A DNA stretch of 64,000 nucleotides, from NCBI GenBank assembly GCA_013396755.1, contig VWZF01002253.1, positions 237,123-301,122 of the forward strand, in the 5' to 3' direction. The stretch is from Sclerurus mexicanus. Its lineage: Eukaryota; Chordata; Aves; Passeriformes; Furnariidae. The stretch's first letter is position 1. Every line of letters begins with the position of its first letter. The notes beneath the pieces were generated by a model. That model made no database searches. It saw only the letters and a list, made by a program, of their open reading frames with translations, and had not been told where the DNA came from. Shown here one piece after another: positions 11,989 through 22,862 of the stretch. The translations under genes were made by a program, and so were the position numbers.

Positions 11989-12276
11989 ACAACTCCAATA
12001 AAATTGGTTTCACTACAGGGGAGGATGATCCTCAGCTAATTCTGCCTGTTATTTAAACAGTATTCTTGAAAACAACTGAAAAGATAACAGGGACTTGCAA
12101 CTGAACAGTGGGAGCATAGAAATCATAGGGACTAAAGTGTGGAGAGCAGACAAGAGTACAGAGCAAGTGAGAGCAGTCGGGGCTGGGTGTGAGGAGGAGA
12201 CTCCAGGAAAAACGTGTTTTAAAGCGCAAGCAGAATCCCAGAGGGGTTGAACAGCTTTTGTCCCCAAGCAGTCTGA

Positions 12277-12705
12277 AATCACAGAATGTTTAGGGTAGGA
12301 AGGGACCTCTGGAGATCATCCAGTCCAACCCCCCTGCCCAGGCAGAGTCCCCTAGAGCTGGTCACAGAGGGAAGTGTCCAGGTAGGTTTGGAATGTCTCC
12401 AGAGAGGGAGACTCCACACCCTCCCTGGGCAGCTGTTCCAGGGCTCTCCCACCCTCATGCTGAGGTGCAATTTATTGTGTTTTAGTTTATGGCCGTTGCT
12501 CCCTGTCCTATCCCTGGGTACCCCTAAAAAAAGTCTGGCACCATCCTCATGGCACCTCTTTAAGATATTTATATGGATTGGTGAGATCCCCTCTCAGTCT
12601 TCTCCAGACTAAACAGGCCCAGCTCCCACAGCCTTTCCTCACAAGAAAGAGGCTCTAGACCCCTCATCATTGCTGAATCCTCTCCAGCAGCTCCATGTCT
12701 TTCTA
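12277..12705 (-). mobile_element. CR1 fragment, class D, ~430 bp
   Basis: Antisense copy from 'AATCACAGAATGTTTAGG' through 'GACCTCTGGAGATCATCC', 'CCCCTAGAGCTGGTCACAG', 'CACACCCTCCCTGGGCAGC' and 'GAGATCCCCTCTCAGTCTTC' to 'CAGCAGCTCCATGTCTTTC'. The 'GAGTCCCCTAGAGC' block sets it apart from every other copy in the window, so it comes from a distinct CR1 lineage. Confidence 0.93.
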
Positions 12706-13053
12706 AAGGAGTCACTGAGGTGAGAGCAGAAGGGTTTTATTAGTTGCTGACAGATGACAGCAGTTGTTTGGGTGTAGCTTGTGGGTCAAGAACTCATTTT
12801 ACGGATCCCTTTTAACTGCAAGATGCTTTTCTTTATGTTCTCTGCCCAGGGGAACACCATAAAACCGAATAGTAACTGTATTTTTTATTCCAGGATGCTG
12901 TTAGTGCTTCTGTATATTTTTAAGGCTTTGAAAGACTAATGTGACCATTTCTAAAGAAAACTGCTGCCAAACTGATAATTTCTGCTTAACACAGGAAACG
13001 TCTGTTCCCAGTGTGGGACAGATTCGGTGTCTCTGAGTTGCTTGGCTGCTACA
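12706..13053. other. unique non-coding DNA
   Basis: Nothing recognised between the class D copy and the inverted CR1. Confidence 0.5.
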
Positions 13054-13153
13054 GGAAGGGTCATCCACAGCTTCCCTGGGAATGCTCTTCCACAGCCTCA
13101 CTACTCTCATAGGGAACAATTTCTTCCCTGTATCCTACCTAAAACTACCCTCT
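13054..13153 (-). mobile_element. CR1 class A, inverted 5' part of a rearranged insertion
   Basis: Antisense segment 'CATCCACAGCTTCCCTGGG', 'CAATTTCTTCCCTGTATCC', 'AAACTACCCTCTTTG'. It lacks the 3' terminus expected upstream and passes directly into a sense segment at about 13154. Its 3'-most consensus base (the GATGCCCCATCC area) sits next to the first base of the sense segment (GGAAGTGTTCAAGG). This is what one inverted insertion would give. Confidence 0.85.
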
Positions 13154-13275
13154 TTGGAAGTGTTCAAGGTCAAATTGAGCAACCTGGTCTAGGGGAAGGT
13201 GTCCCTGCCCATGAGGGTTGTAATGAGGTGATCCTTAAGGTCCCTTCCAATATAAACCATTCTCTGACTCTTCGA
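13154..13275 (+). mobile_element. CR1 class A 3' end, sense part of the same insertion
   Basis: Sense 'GGAAGTGTTCAAGGTCAAAT', 'GAGCAACCTGGTCTAGGGG', 'CTGCCCATGAGGGTTGTAAT' and 'AAGGTCCCTTCCAATATAAA', ending 'TCTCTGACTCTTCG'. Joined without spacer to the inverted segment before it. A chance pair of insertions is possible but would need matching breakpoints in the consensus. Confidence 0.92.
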
Positions 13276-13393
13276 GTATATAATTCTATTAAGTTAGTTT
13301 ATTTTGCCACAGTTGGACCCAATTTAACCCAATAAATCTGTAGACTTCCTAACAATACCCATAAGCTTCAAACATGGACCAAATGTGCCTTGC

Positions 13394-13470
13394 TGTCCTT
13401 GTTTCAGCTGGAATAGAGCTGATGTTGTTCTTAGTAGCTGGCACAGTGCTGGGGTTTGGGTTGAGTCTTT
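13394..13470 (+). mobile_element. LTR fragment of an avian endogenous retrovirus (ERVL-like)
   Basis: The stretch beginning TGTCCTTGTTTCAGCTGG, followed by 'AATAGAGCTGATGTTGTTC', 'TTAGTAGCTGGCACAGTGC' and 'TGGGGTTTGGGTTGAG', matches the 5' end of an LTR family common in bird genomes as I remember it. The start with TG fits an LTR edge. Only ~75 bp align and no internal retroviral sequence is nearby, so this is a degraded solo-LTR scrap without coding capacity. Family assignment is from memory of the consensus. Confidence 0.6.
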
Positions 13471-15133
13471 GTGCTAGACAAATAAGAGGTTATAAGATAC
13501 CACAGGTATGTTTGTGCTACATAAATTGAGGCCTTGAATCTAAGGCCAAAATAAATATCAAAGGGCAAACAGGTCAAAATCTGCGGGATGCTTCAGATCA
13601 TGGGAAATCCCAGATGGTATGGATGTTACAGGACATGCTGGGCAATATTGCTGGGAAATTCCTTGGTGCTTCCTCAGCAGTGTGAGTTCATCATTAATTC
13701 ACTTCCCAAACTTCAGGGAGAGCCTAGGAGTTAAACAGCCAGAAAAGAAAAACAACATCAGTGTGAAAGGCAAAGATGAAGCAAGAAATGTGTGGAAACG
13801 TGTTGCATTTATGCTGTAAATGAGAAGGTTTCTGGTCATGAAACAGCATTCCTTGGAGAATGGTCCAGAATCCCTGGCCACGCCTGAAGAAGGGAATTGC
13901 TGGTGCATCTCCTGTCTTTGCTTGGACATTGAGCCAGGATGTGGCCAAAACTGCAGGATTTGAGCTCTGGGGACACTTCTAGGTCCCACACCTGGAAGTA
14001 ACTTTGCTGTTTGAGCAGCACTTCCTTTCCCACAGGTCTTCTGTTCCCAGCTCATCAGCTCAGCCTTGCCTTCCCACCTCTTTCATCACTTTGTTCTGTT
14101 TTTTTCCTTTTCTTGTCATTTTGAGAGGTGAAAATCTCTCTCCACATTCCCGTCTACTCCTCCAGAGGTTGCCTCACTCCTTCCCAAGAGTCAGCCCTGC
14201 CTTCCAGCAGACCTTTGTCTTTCTTTCTCCTGCAGATAATTTGCTGCAGGAGTTTTTATCTCCTCAGCAAAATATCCTTCTTTGTTTTTTAATCTCCTCC
14301 AAGTTTTAACGATTCTCCACAGACAATGTGCCATCTGTATATCTTACCTATGTGGCTTCTCCTCATTTAAATGAGGATAAATGCCACTAATGAGTTTTGA
14401 AAGGAAGCAACTCCACATGAATGTGGAATGAGCAGGGAAAGGAGTCGCTGGGAATGTCAATGATGAGGGAGTTGAGGCATCCCAGTTGCTACAGGAGCAG
14501 AAAAGCTCTGAACTAGAATGGGATGTGGGATTGTTCTATTGTTGTCCCTGCTGTTATGGAGTCTGGGCAGCCCTGAACAGGGGTCCCAATATACCCACAG
14601 CCTGGAAACACGTGGAAAATACTGTTTTCCGACATCCTCAAATATCATTTTAACATGCTGAAGGTGGATTTGCTTTCATGGCCTTGAAGCTGATGGATTG
14701 CAATAAGTACGTGCCCCACCTCCAGCAGCCAAAGCAGCTTGGACCAAGTCCATTAAACCACTTCTCCCAAGTGCTGGAGCAGATTCTGGTGGGTTTTTAT
14801 ATCCTTTCCCACCATTTCAGCTGCACAGAGGTAACCAGGGAGGTTAAAATAAACCTCCTGACTTCCTTCTCCATCTATTTAATTTTAAACATGTGCAAGT
14901 TTAAGTCCTGAACCTTTTCTTCTTTCTGTACAAGATGAAGAATGGTAAGGAAATTGTGAGAAAAAAAAAGTGCCTATTAATATTTCATGGGCTGGATGGA
15001 GGAATTTAACCTTCACAACTAAGTCTTAGAGCAAGGTCAGCTCCTGTGCACACTCACGGCTCATCAAGTTAACAGAAGTAATGACACTTTGCACTGGAAA
15101 GAAAATCATAGAAAACAAAATCTTAGAATTAGA
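13471..15133. other. unique non-coding DNA
   Basis: About 1.66 kb. Pyrimidine-rich around 14060-14300, with T-rich runs. Several 60-118 codon frames on both strands overlap one another and look fortuitous. Confidence 0.45.
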
Positions 15134-15212
15134 GAATCAAAGAATTAGAGAATGTCTTGGGTTGGAAAGGACCTTAAAGATCATCTAATTCCAACCCCTT
15201 GCCATGGCCATG
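15134..15212 (-). mobile_element. CR1 fragment, class A 3' end
   Basis: Antisense 'GAATGTCTTGGGTTGGAAAG', 'GACCTTAAAGATCATCTAAT' and 'CCAACCCCTTGCCATGG'. Homology stops after ~80 bp. The start contains small duplications of AGAATTAGAGAAT, probably decay of the terminal octamer repeat. Confidence 0.88.
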
Positions 15213-15344
15213 TCATGTTTGGGACTGTGAACAGTCACCTCAGGTACCTCGAGGTCAAATCATCTCCTCCTACAGCAAAGGGCACATTTAGTTTCTAGGA
15301 CTTACCCCTGCTCGGATATTGGTCCCTCACCTCATCCAAGGGAA

Positions 15345-15695
15345 GAATCATCAGATCTTTAAGGCTGGAAAAGACCTTTAAGGTCATCAAGTCTATCTGT
15401 CAACCCATCACCATGTTCACCACTAAACCAAAGTCCCCAAGTGCCACATCCATAGGTGTTCTGAACAATTCTAGGGGTGGTGACTCCACCACTTCCTTGG
15501 GCAGCCTCTGTCAGTTCTTGACAACCCTTTCCGTGAAGAAATTTTCCCTAATATCCAACCCAGCCCTCCCCTGGAACAACTTAAGGCCATTTTGTCTCAC
15601 CCTGTCACGTCTTATGTTGGAGAAGACGCTGCCCCCCACCTGGATACAACCTCTTGTCAGGGAGTTACGGAGAGCAGTAAGATGTCCCCTCAGCC
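15345..15695 (-). mobile_element. CR1 fragment, class B, ~350 bp
   Basis: Antisense copy from 'GAATCATCAGATCTTTAAGG' through 'CACCACTAAACC'-type sequence, 'GTGGTGACTCCACCACTTCC' and 'AATTTTCCCTAATATCCAAC' to 'CTTGTCAGGGAGTTACGGAG'. The minus strand still reads NSLTRGCIQVGGSVFSN and RAGLDIRENFFTERVV, the ORF2 C-terminal tail. It starts about 130 bp after an unrelated class A piece. Confidence 0.95.
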
Positions 15696-17740
15696 AGGAA
15701 TTGTGCAGGTATCCCATGGCCTTTAGTCACTTGAACTCTGGTTGCAAAATAATTAATGAAATTTAGGATCCGGCAGTTCTGGAGCACCATTTTAGGCCAG
15801 AGCAAAAACTGAGATTCCAATGACCTTTCCTGAGTAGGAAAGTCCAGTTTCTCCTCAGCCCGACTGGAAACCACAGAGGTGCTCTTTGGAATCACTTTCT
15901 TCTCTCCCAGGAAGCCACAACAGGATGGAAACATTGTTTAAGCCAAAAGAGCAAAATTAGAGTGTTAACGAGAATTTAAGTAGAAACACCTGCAACGAGT
16001 GTCATCACTGCCATTAACCAAGTGCCATCGTGGCTCCTACCATGGAAAACATCATAAATATGAATACCAGGGAAATTTTCTGCTTCCTGCAGCTCTGAGA
16101 TGAATATTTGGCCTCCTGTGAATGAAGCCATTAGCTGGAAATGCTTTTCCTCTTATTTGCACAACCGAAAAATGCCAACTGCTCCTGCAGCCTTTGATCC
16201 CGGGATTTGCTGGGAGGATATTCCAGATGTTTCATTAATGCTGGTCAGGACTTCTGGTTGTTCTCACGTTCAGGCTCAGTTGTTTTGTCCTCTGCAGTGA
16301 AATCAGTTTCATTTCTGCACCAAAATATCCTCCACTCACTTCAGGGAAGAGCAGGACCTTTCCTGACCAGATTCCTGATTAACAGATCTGGATCATGACC
16401 TGTCTGAAGATCTTTTTGTTCCTGTATTCTATGGGATATAAATAAAGCTTTAAAATGAGTCGTACTCTGGGTTTTAGAAAGATCCTCCCCAGGACTGTGT
16501 TTGAAGGAATAATGGCATTAAGATATCCTGGGTGGTTCCTGGACCTCATTGTGTAGTAAAACAAATTAAGATGATAATAAACTAAAAGAAAGGAATGCAT
16601 TTTTTATCTTTCCAAGAGGTATAAATATGTGTCTGTATAATAATCACCAACACAGCCCTTATATTTATTTATGCACATATAAATATCTCTGTGCCTACCA
16701 CTGTCATTTCGGTACACGCCCTTTAATGCATTAAAAATTCAAACCCACACACGTAACGTGACTAAAAACCAGGTTGGAATTTATGGCCTCGCTCAAACTG
16801 TTGGGATTTTTGCCAGTCCTTTTAATCCAGTCAGGAATTCTCTTCCAAGCACTTGAATATCAACTTCCTCTCTTCTTGGGACTTTGTGCATCAACGCTTT
16901 TGGTGCCCAGGTCAGACAAATCCCTCGCCCTGGGAGGGAGATGGGCTTGTAATGAGAAATGCAAAAAAATGCAGAATAAATATTGCAGCAGCCTTGAGAA
17001 TTTGCCCTGCCCTGGAAGTTTGTGCTCTCCTGAAAAAAATCTGGCACAAATCTCTCTCTTCACGAGGGAACTGCAGCCCAAAATACCAATTCTTGTGTTT
17101 TCCCTTTTTATTTGACATTTCGTCTTAACCAGAAGCCAGCAAAGGGAATTTTGTTCAACCATAATTACTGAGAATTTCTTTTTCTCACTGGAGAGCATCT
17201 TTCCCTGTGGATTTTTCCACAGTTGGTTATAATTCAGCACCTCTCCTTTCCCGCTAAGGATGAGAGGGTGTTTAAACTCTACCTACCTGATTTTATAAAC
17301 CTAAAGTCCTTGAAACCTGAACATAACCTGCTGTCACACCCAGCCTGAAAAACACTGTTAAATCCCAGGTCAGGCTGGAAAATCTCACTGTAGAACAAAT
17401 AAATAAAAGCAATAACAACAGAATAGCCTCTGAGTGGTTTTTACCTGTCATCCAGCTTTGGAGGTCTTGTATTTTCAAGTTGCTTTCACAGATAGAAGAT
17501 CTTACAATGGGTATTTAAAAAATGTTCATCTCAAATTCTGGAGGTGGAAATTTAAGGGAAAAAAATCATAAATAATGCAAGGCACAATAAAATCATGAAA
17601 TGTAATAAAAAACCCATGAGAGACGACAATATTCTTCTGGCATTAGTATAAAATTGGAGATTGAATGAGCTTTTTCTAACTCCAAGCAAGGGAATTTGTT
17701 ATAAAAAAGACAAACTGCCCTATTCTTAAGTCTGCCTGGC
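15696..17740. other. unique non-coding DNA, ~2 kb
   Basis: No mobile element recognised. AT-rich with TTTATTTA-like words around 16600-16700. Open frames of 60-126 codons near 16774-17240 overlap on both strands and do not look like exons. Confidence 0.45.
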
Positions 17741-17850
17741 TACAAGGCCAGGCTGGACTGGGACTGGAGCAACCTGGTCTAGTGGAAGGTGTCCCTGCCC
17801 ATGGCAGGGAGTGAAATGGGATGAACTTTAAGGTCCCAAACTGACTCTCT
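17741..17850 (+). mobile_element. CR1 fragment, class A, terminus lost
   Basis: Sense 'CAAGGCCAGGCTGGACTGG', 'GAGCAACCTGGTCTAGTGG', 'AAGGTGTCCCTGCCCATGG' and 'AACTTTAAGGTCCC'. The usual TTCCAACCCAAACC is reduced to 'AAACTGACTCTCTCC', a small deletion near the 3' end. Confidence 0.92.
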
Positions 17851-18249
17851 CCCTTTTTGTCCTTCCTGAAAGGCTTTATTTTTGAAATTTAAATAACCAT
17901 CCTCCTCTATGAGCAGCTCTTTGATTGAAAGGGTGCTCCACAAAATCCTGACCTGGGTCTAAGGGTCACCAGGCATCAAAACCAAACGAGGACTAAGAGA
18001 TTAACCCTGAAAGCAAGCAGGATGCTAATTGCCTGATTTTAGGAGGATAATTAAATCCGCTGCAGCTCTCACTGTCTGGTGAATTAGGGCAAGAAAACAG
18101 ATTTTATAAGTTGCACTGGACATCAGAAATGACCACGACTAGACCTGCAGGTCTGATATCCACGTCTGAGGCACTTGTTGAATGTGGTGCTCGTGTTACC
18201 CAACACACTGGAAGCACCTTTGCATGATTTGATCCCTAAAGAATCCTTT

Positions 18250-18432
18250 GAATTCCGAACATCCTGAGTTGGAAGGGACCCACAAGGTCCATCACTGAGT
18301 CCAGCTCATGACCCTGTGTGAGACAACCCCCAAAATTACTCCATATTCCTGAGGGAATTATCCAAATTCTTTCTGAACCCTCACAGACTTGGTGCTGGGA
18401 ACACTTCCCTGAGGGTATTTTACAAAGAGTGA
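18250..18432 (-). mobile_element. CR1 fragment, class C
   Basis: Antisense 'AACATCCTGAGTTGGAAGGG', 'ACCCACAAGGTCCATCACTG', 'AGTCCAGCTCATGACCCTG' and a diverged 'GACTTGGTGCTGGGAACACT'. Homology fades around 18430. Confidence 0.87.
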
Positions 18433-19967
18433 AAGCATCACAACTCCTGGAATCTTCAGGTCTAGAGAAGTTAGTTAAAATAATATCACTTTGGGAAACT
18501 CTTCCTTCACTGTAATTGGCATTTGAGCTGCCTGATGTGAGACCACATTTTCAGTCTTTACAAAACATTTGCAAGTGCAATGTGAAAAAAAGGAGGCTTA
18601 AGGGTCAAATATTGGATTTTGTTTCACCAGCTGGATTTCCACAGCATTTTATGATGTTGGTTTTGCAGCCAGCACTGCGTTAAACTCTCTTTCAAGTCTC
18701 TTATGCTGAGAACAGCAGCAAATTTTAGAAAAAAGTTCCTATCTTGTGCCATTTTAACCCTGTCTCAACTCCTTTCACTTTTATTTCAAAGCACTTCACA
18801 GCAGCACCTCGATGAAATTTTTGGATTTAAAAAATAGAACCTTTTTTCCACCCTTCTGATTTATTTATTAAGGAGTTAGAAAGGTACAGATTTTGGGGGT
18901 GTGGATGTTCTTTCCCATCTGCCAGGGCAGTGCGATGCTGTGAGAGGTGATCCAGCATCCAGAAAGAAGGAACCCACACGAGATGATTCTCTTTGGCAGA
19001 ACATTCCTCTTCTTTTTTGACTCTGAGGCTTTTATTGGACTCTGGAAGGGGATCCAGGGCAGGGAAGTTTGATGAGGAATTATACACTGAGAGGGATGAA
19101 AATATCTGAAAATAAACCCCAGCAATCAACCTTGGGGACTTCTCTCTCCCAGGATTTCAGAGCTTGACAGGGAGGTGAGGGAACTGCCCAGAAAACAATC
19201 CTTCACTGGATGTCAAGTTCCATCAGGTCTTATTTTCCTGCTTCCTGTAAATCCAGCAGAACATTAAGCCCTGATGGAATTTTTTCCCACTGCTGGGCAA
19301 CTTGCCATTTAAAGGGAGAGCAAAGAGTGTTTGTCACTTTGTGCTTGTGCCAAAATCATGCCCTGCACACCTTCGGTGGCGCAGCCTTCAAATGGAAGCA
19401 ACGGAGGGAGTATTTCCTTCACCTTGGTGTTTCTTCCTCTGCTTGGATTTGCTGGCTGATGAGGAGCTCAGAGCAGCCTGCTGGGAAAAAGCTGCTGGCA
19501 GGAAAGCCAAAAATTCCTCTGCAGCAGCAAAAGGATGAACAAGGACTCAGGGATTTGTTGGAAGCAGAAGGAGCCTTATGACCCACATGATTATGACCCT
19601 CTGCCATGGGCTGCCAGCCTGGCTGTGGCACAGGTGCCAATGGTGGGACTCATCTGACTGAATGTTCACAAATATAAGAGATAATAGATGAGGAATAATT
19701 CTATTGGTGTTTTTTTGTGTGTGTTAAGTGCCAGCCCAACACAGCGGAGATAAATCAGGGTCTGCTTCTCTCCCCTGATTACAAACCAGGAGAACCGTGA
19801 AGATCTCTAATATTAGAAAAAGAGACCTCATCATTTTGGTGTTTGCAGTGGAAATCTCCTCATGTGACACTGCTCAAAGCAGCCAATGGCCTTTAGGGAC
19901 GCAATTGGTCACATCAAATGCAGGGGCCTATTCTAGGATGAGAACACCACTTAAGCTCCACTCCCAT
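18433..19967. other. unique non-coding DNA, ~1.5 kb
   Basis: Nothing recognised. The 19210-19581 plus-strand frame (123 codons) has no start context, splice borders or family motif that I know. Confidence 0.45.
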
Positions 19968-20415
19968 ATCACAGAATCATAGAATAGTTTGAGTTGGAAG
20001 GCTGGAGTGTTGGGAAGGTCATTCAGTCCAATTCCCCTGCAATGAGCAAGGTCATCTTCAACTGGATCAGGTGGCTTTGAGCCCTGTCCATCCTGACCTT
20101 GAATTTTTCCAGGGATGGGGCATCTACAACTGCTCTGGGCAGCCTGTGCTGGTGTTTCACCACCTTCATTGTAAACATCTTTTCCCCTGTATCTAGTCTA
20201 AATCTTCCTGGTTTTATTTTCAAACCATTGCCCTCATCCTGTTGCAATAGGTCCTCTTAAAACTTCCTTCTCATCTTTCTTCTAAGTTCCCTTTAAGTAT
20301 TAAAAGGCCACAATAAGGTTTTTCTGGAGCCCATTCCCAGCCTTAACTCAGCCTGTCCTCATATCAGAGGTGCTCCAGTCCCTGCAGCACTTTTGTGGCC
20401 TGCCCTCGTGGTCAT
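19968..20415 (-). mobile_element. CR1 fragment, class E, ~450 bp
   Basis: Antisense copy starting 'TCACAGAATCATAGAATAG', with 'CCCCTGCAATGAGCAAGGTC', 'TTTTCCAGGGATGGGGCATC' and 'CTGGAGCCCATTCCCAGCC', ending near 'TTTTGTGGCCTGCCCTCG'. The minus strand preserves the tail motif HRLPRAVVDAPSLEKFKV. A ~15-base insertion ('TGGAGTGTTGGGAAGG') interrupts the first block. Confidence 0.94.
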
Positions 20416-20965
20416 GAACCTGCTCTTTTCCTACAGTGGCAGGGACTTTGCTCCTCCAGAATCCCAAGGTTTTCCTGGAGCAGACAGGGAACTGATGAGA
20501 AGGTGGTTTTACCCTGATCACTGCCCCTGAGTGAGAAAGCTCAGGGGGGCACAGCAGAGTGAAAAACAACACAGAAACTGGAGAAAATCTGGACTTCTAA
20601 AGCAGATTAAAATCCTTAAAATCACGTAGACCTTCCAGGTCATTCCCTATTTCACCAGTGCCTATAACTGAGTAGATGATTCCATAGACTTATTCCTTCA
20701 CAATGTAAGAAATATTTCAAATGGAAATTACCTTGGCATCAGACACAGAATCCTGTGCAGTGGGAATTTTTGGGAAGCCCTTCAGCCCTGCTCCTCTGTG
20801 GGTTCACTGCCCTGAGCTTGCCATCAGCCAAGTTATCAGTGTGGTTAGGAGCATTTCAAGAGCTGACAAGCTCAGATGGGGAGGGAATTGCCCAAAATCT
20901 ACACTTGGATTAACAAACTTTTCTCTGTATTTATTCTGGGGACGTGTTTGAGCAGCCAATACCAT
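20416..20965. other. unique DNA, possible CR1 edge at left
   Basis: The first ~100 bases after the class E copy might be very diverged CR1 ('CTCCTCCAGAATCCC'), but I cannot align them. The rest is not recognised. Confidence 0.4.
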
Positions 20966-21415
20966 GGAATGTAGAAACACGGAATATCCTGAGCTGGGAG
21001 GATCATCAAGTCCAGCTCCTGACCTTGTACAGGACAGCCTCAAGAATCCCACCATGTCCCTGAGAGCCTTGTCCAAATGCTCCTTGAGCTCTCTCAGGCT
21101 CAGTGCTGTGACCACTGCCCTGAGGAGCCTGTTCAGTGCCCAACCACCCTCTGGGGGAAGAACCTTTTCCTAATATCGGACCTAAACCTCTCCTGGCACA
21201 CCTTCATGGCATTCCCTGGGGTCCTGTCACTGGCCAGAGAGAGCAGAGATCAGTGCCTGCCCCTGTGAGGAAGTTGCAGACCATGATGAGTTTCCTCTCA
21301 GTTTCTTCTCCAGGCTGAGCAAACCAAGTGATCCCTCATGTGGTTTTCCCTCAAGGCCCTTCATCATCTTTGTAACCTTCTTTGGACACTCTCTAACAGC
21401 TTTAGATCTTTATAT
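20966..21415 (-). mobile_element. CR1 fragment, class C, ~450 bp, best of its class
   Basis: Antisense copy from 'AACACGGAATATCCTGAGC' through 'GTCCAGCTCCTGACCTTG', 'CATGTCCCTGAGAGCCTTG', 'CCAACCACCCTCTGGGGG', 'GAACCTTTTCCTAATATC' and 'GAGATCAGTGCCTGCCCC' to 'CTTCTTTGGACACTCTC'. It gives the fullest class C sequence in the window and can serve as the local reference for the shorter ones. Confidence 0.95.
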
Positions 21416-22309
21416 TTATATCTCCCTGCTGTTTATGTGGAGATGGGAGATCTCCCATTTTACTCTGTGCTCTCCTGGAGAATCAGAAGTGGAATTTAAG
21501 ACCCCGCAATTGGCAGAGTGTTCTCTTCATGCCGTGGCAGAAGGGAGCTGGTGGTCCCTCCCTGACCATGGTCTCCCCAGTTGTCTCCTGAATTACCACA
21601 GCCTTCCCTCTGCCTCTGTCTGCCATGGATAGTTCAACACCAACTCGTGGCCCACCCACCACTGCAACGTGTAAGGCAAATGTCCCCTCTTGGCCCAAAG
21701 GGATCGTTATCCTTTAGGAGAGACAGCCTTCCTCCCTTGTCCAACAAACCCAAACAATATTGCTGCATTTCATCCATAAATCCCCACTTCATCACTGCTG
21801 GGACTCCCTTTCCAGCCAGGCCACTACAGAGCTCACCCCTCGCCCTTCTGGGAGAGATAAAAGCACTCATTTACGAGGAGAGGATTATGAGTGAACCTCA
21901 GCCACGCATGACTGGAGAACCAAGGCACACCAGCAATTGATTTTCCCTCCTTCCCTCCTGTGTGATACCCATCTCCCAGGCTGGGCATTTTGATTCATAA
22001 CATTACTATTGCAAACAAATAAGTCCCTCCAATTACAATTCCAATAACCTATTGATTTTTTTCCTCTCCTCTTGTTCCACGCACTGTTCATCCAGTGCTA
22101 CGCAGCTTGTACTTTGTTCTGATCCGTGTGTGCTCAGACCGATTCCTTCCTCTGGCGTGAATCATCCCTCCTGACAAAGGCGTCCGTAAACTGTGAAGCT
22201 TGGAGGGGCTGTCGAAGTGAGAGATCAGGAAAGGCAGGTTGAGGGGAGAAAAGACAGCTGTGGGTTGTGGAGGAGTCACTGTCACCCTCATTGCAAGGAT
22301 ATTGCCACA
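21416..22309. other. unique non-coding DNA
   Basis: No repeat or exon recognised. Open frames at 21435-21940 overlap on both strands. Confidence 0.45.
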
Positions 22310-22862
22310 TTCCATGCCAGCAGGATGAGGGCAGTGATTGTCCCCCCTGTGCTGGGCACTGCTGAGGCCACATCTCAAAAATCCTGGGGTCGGTTTTGGG
22401 CCACACGTGACAATAAAGACATTGAGGAGCTGGAGGGTGTCCAGTGAAAGGAACAGAGATGGGGAAGGGTCTGGAGCAGCTGAGGGAGCTGGGGGGGCTC
22501 AGCCTGGAGATAAGGAGGCTCAGGGGGAACCTTCTCACTCCCTGCAACTCCCTGACAGAAGTGGGGAGCCAGGTGGGGGTCAGTCTCTTCTCCCAGGGAA
22601 CAAGTGACAGCATGAGAAGAAATGGGCTCAAGTTGCACCAGGGGAGGTTTAGTTTGGGTATCAGGAACAATTTCTTCAATTGAAGGATTGTCAAGCCCAG
22701 GGCAGTGGCAGAGTCACCATCCCTGGAGCAATTTGAAAGTCATGTGGATGCGGCACTTGAGAACATGGTTTAGTGGTGAACATGGTGGTTGTGCTGTGTT
22801 GATGGTTGAACTTGGTGATCTTAAAGGTCTTTTCCAACTTTAATCATTCCACAGTTCTAGGA
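22310..22862 (+). mobile_element. CR1 fragment, class B, ~550 bp with ORF2 tail
   Basis: Sense copy from 'GCCAGCAGGATGAGGGCAG' and 'GTGATTGTCCCCCCTGTGC' to 'TTTTCCAACTTTAATCATTC' and 'CACAGTTCTAGG'. The ORF2 tail shows GGLSLEIRRLRGNLL and then NGLKLHQGRFSLGIRNNFF in one frame with little interruption. It is among the younger-looking copies. The long minus-strand frame over it is only its antisense. Confidence 0.96.

Noticed and set aside
20416..20575. Extension of the class E CR1 to the left end of its ORF2 region
   Set aside because: Some words resemble the consensus, but I could not align more than ~15 bases in a row.
22134..22694. 186-codon open frame on the minus strand
   Set aside because: Most of it is the antisense of the class B CR1 at 22310-22862, whose sense strand explains the sequence.
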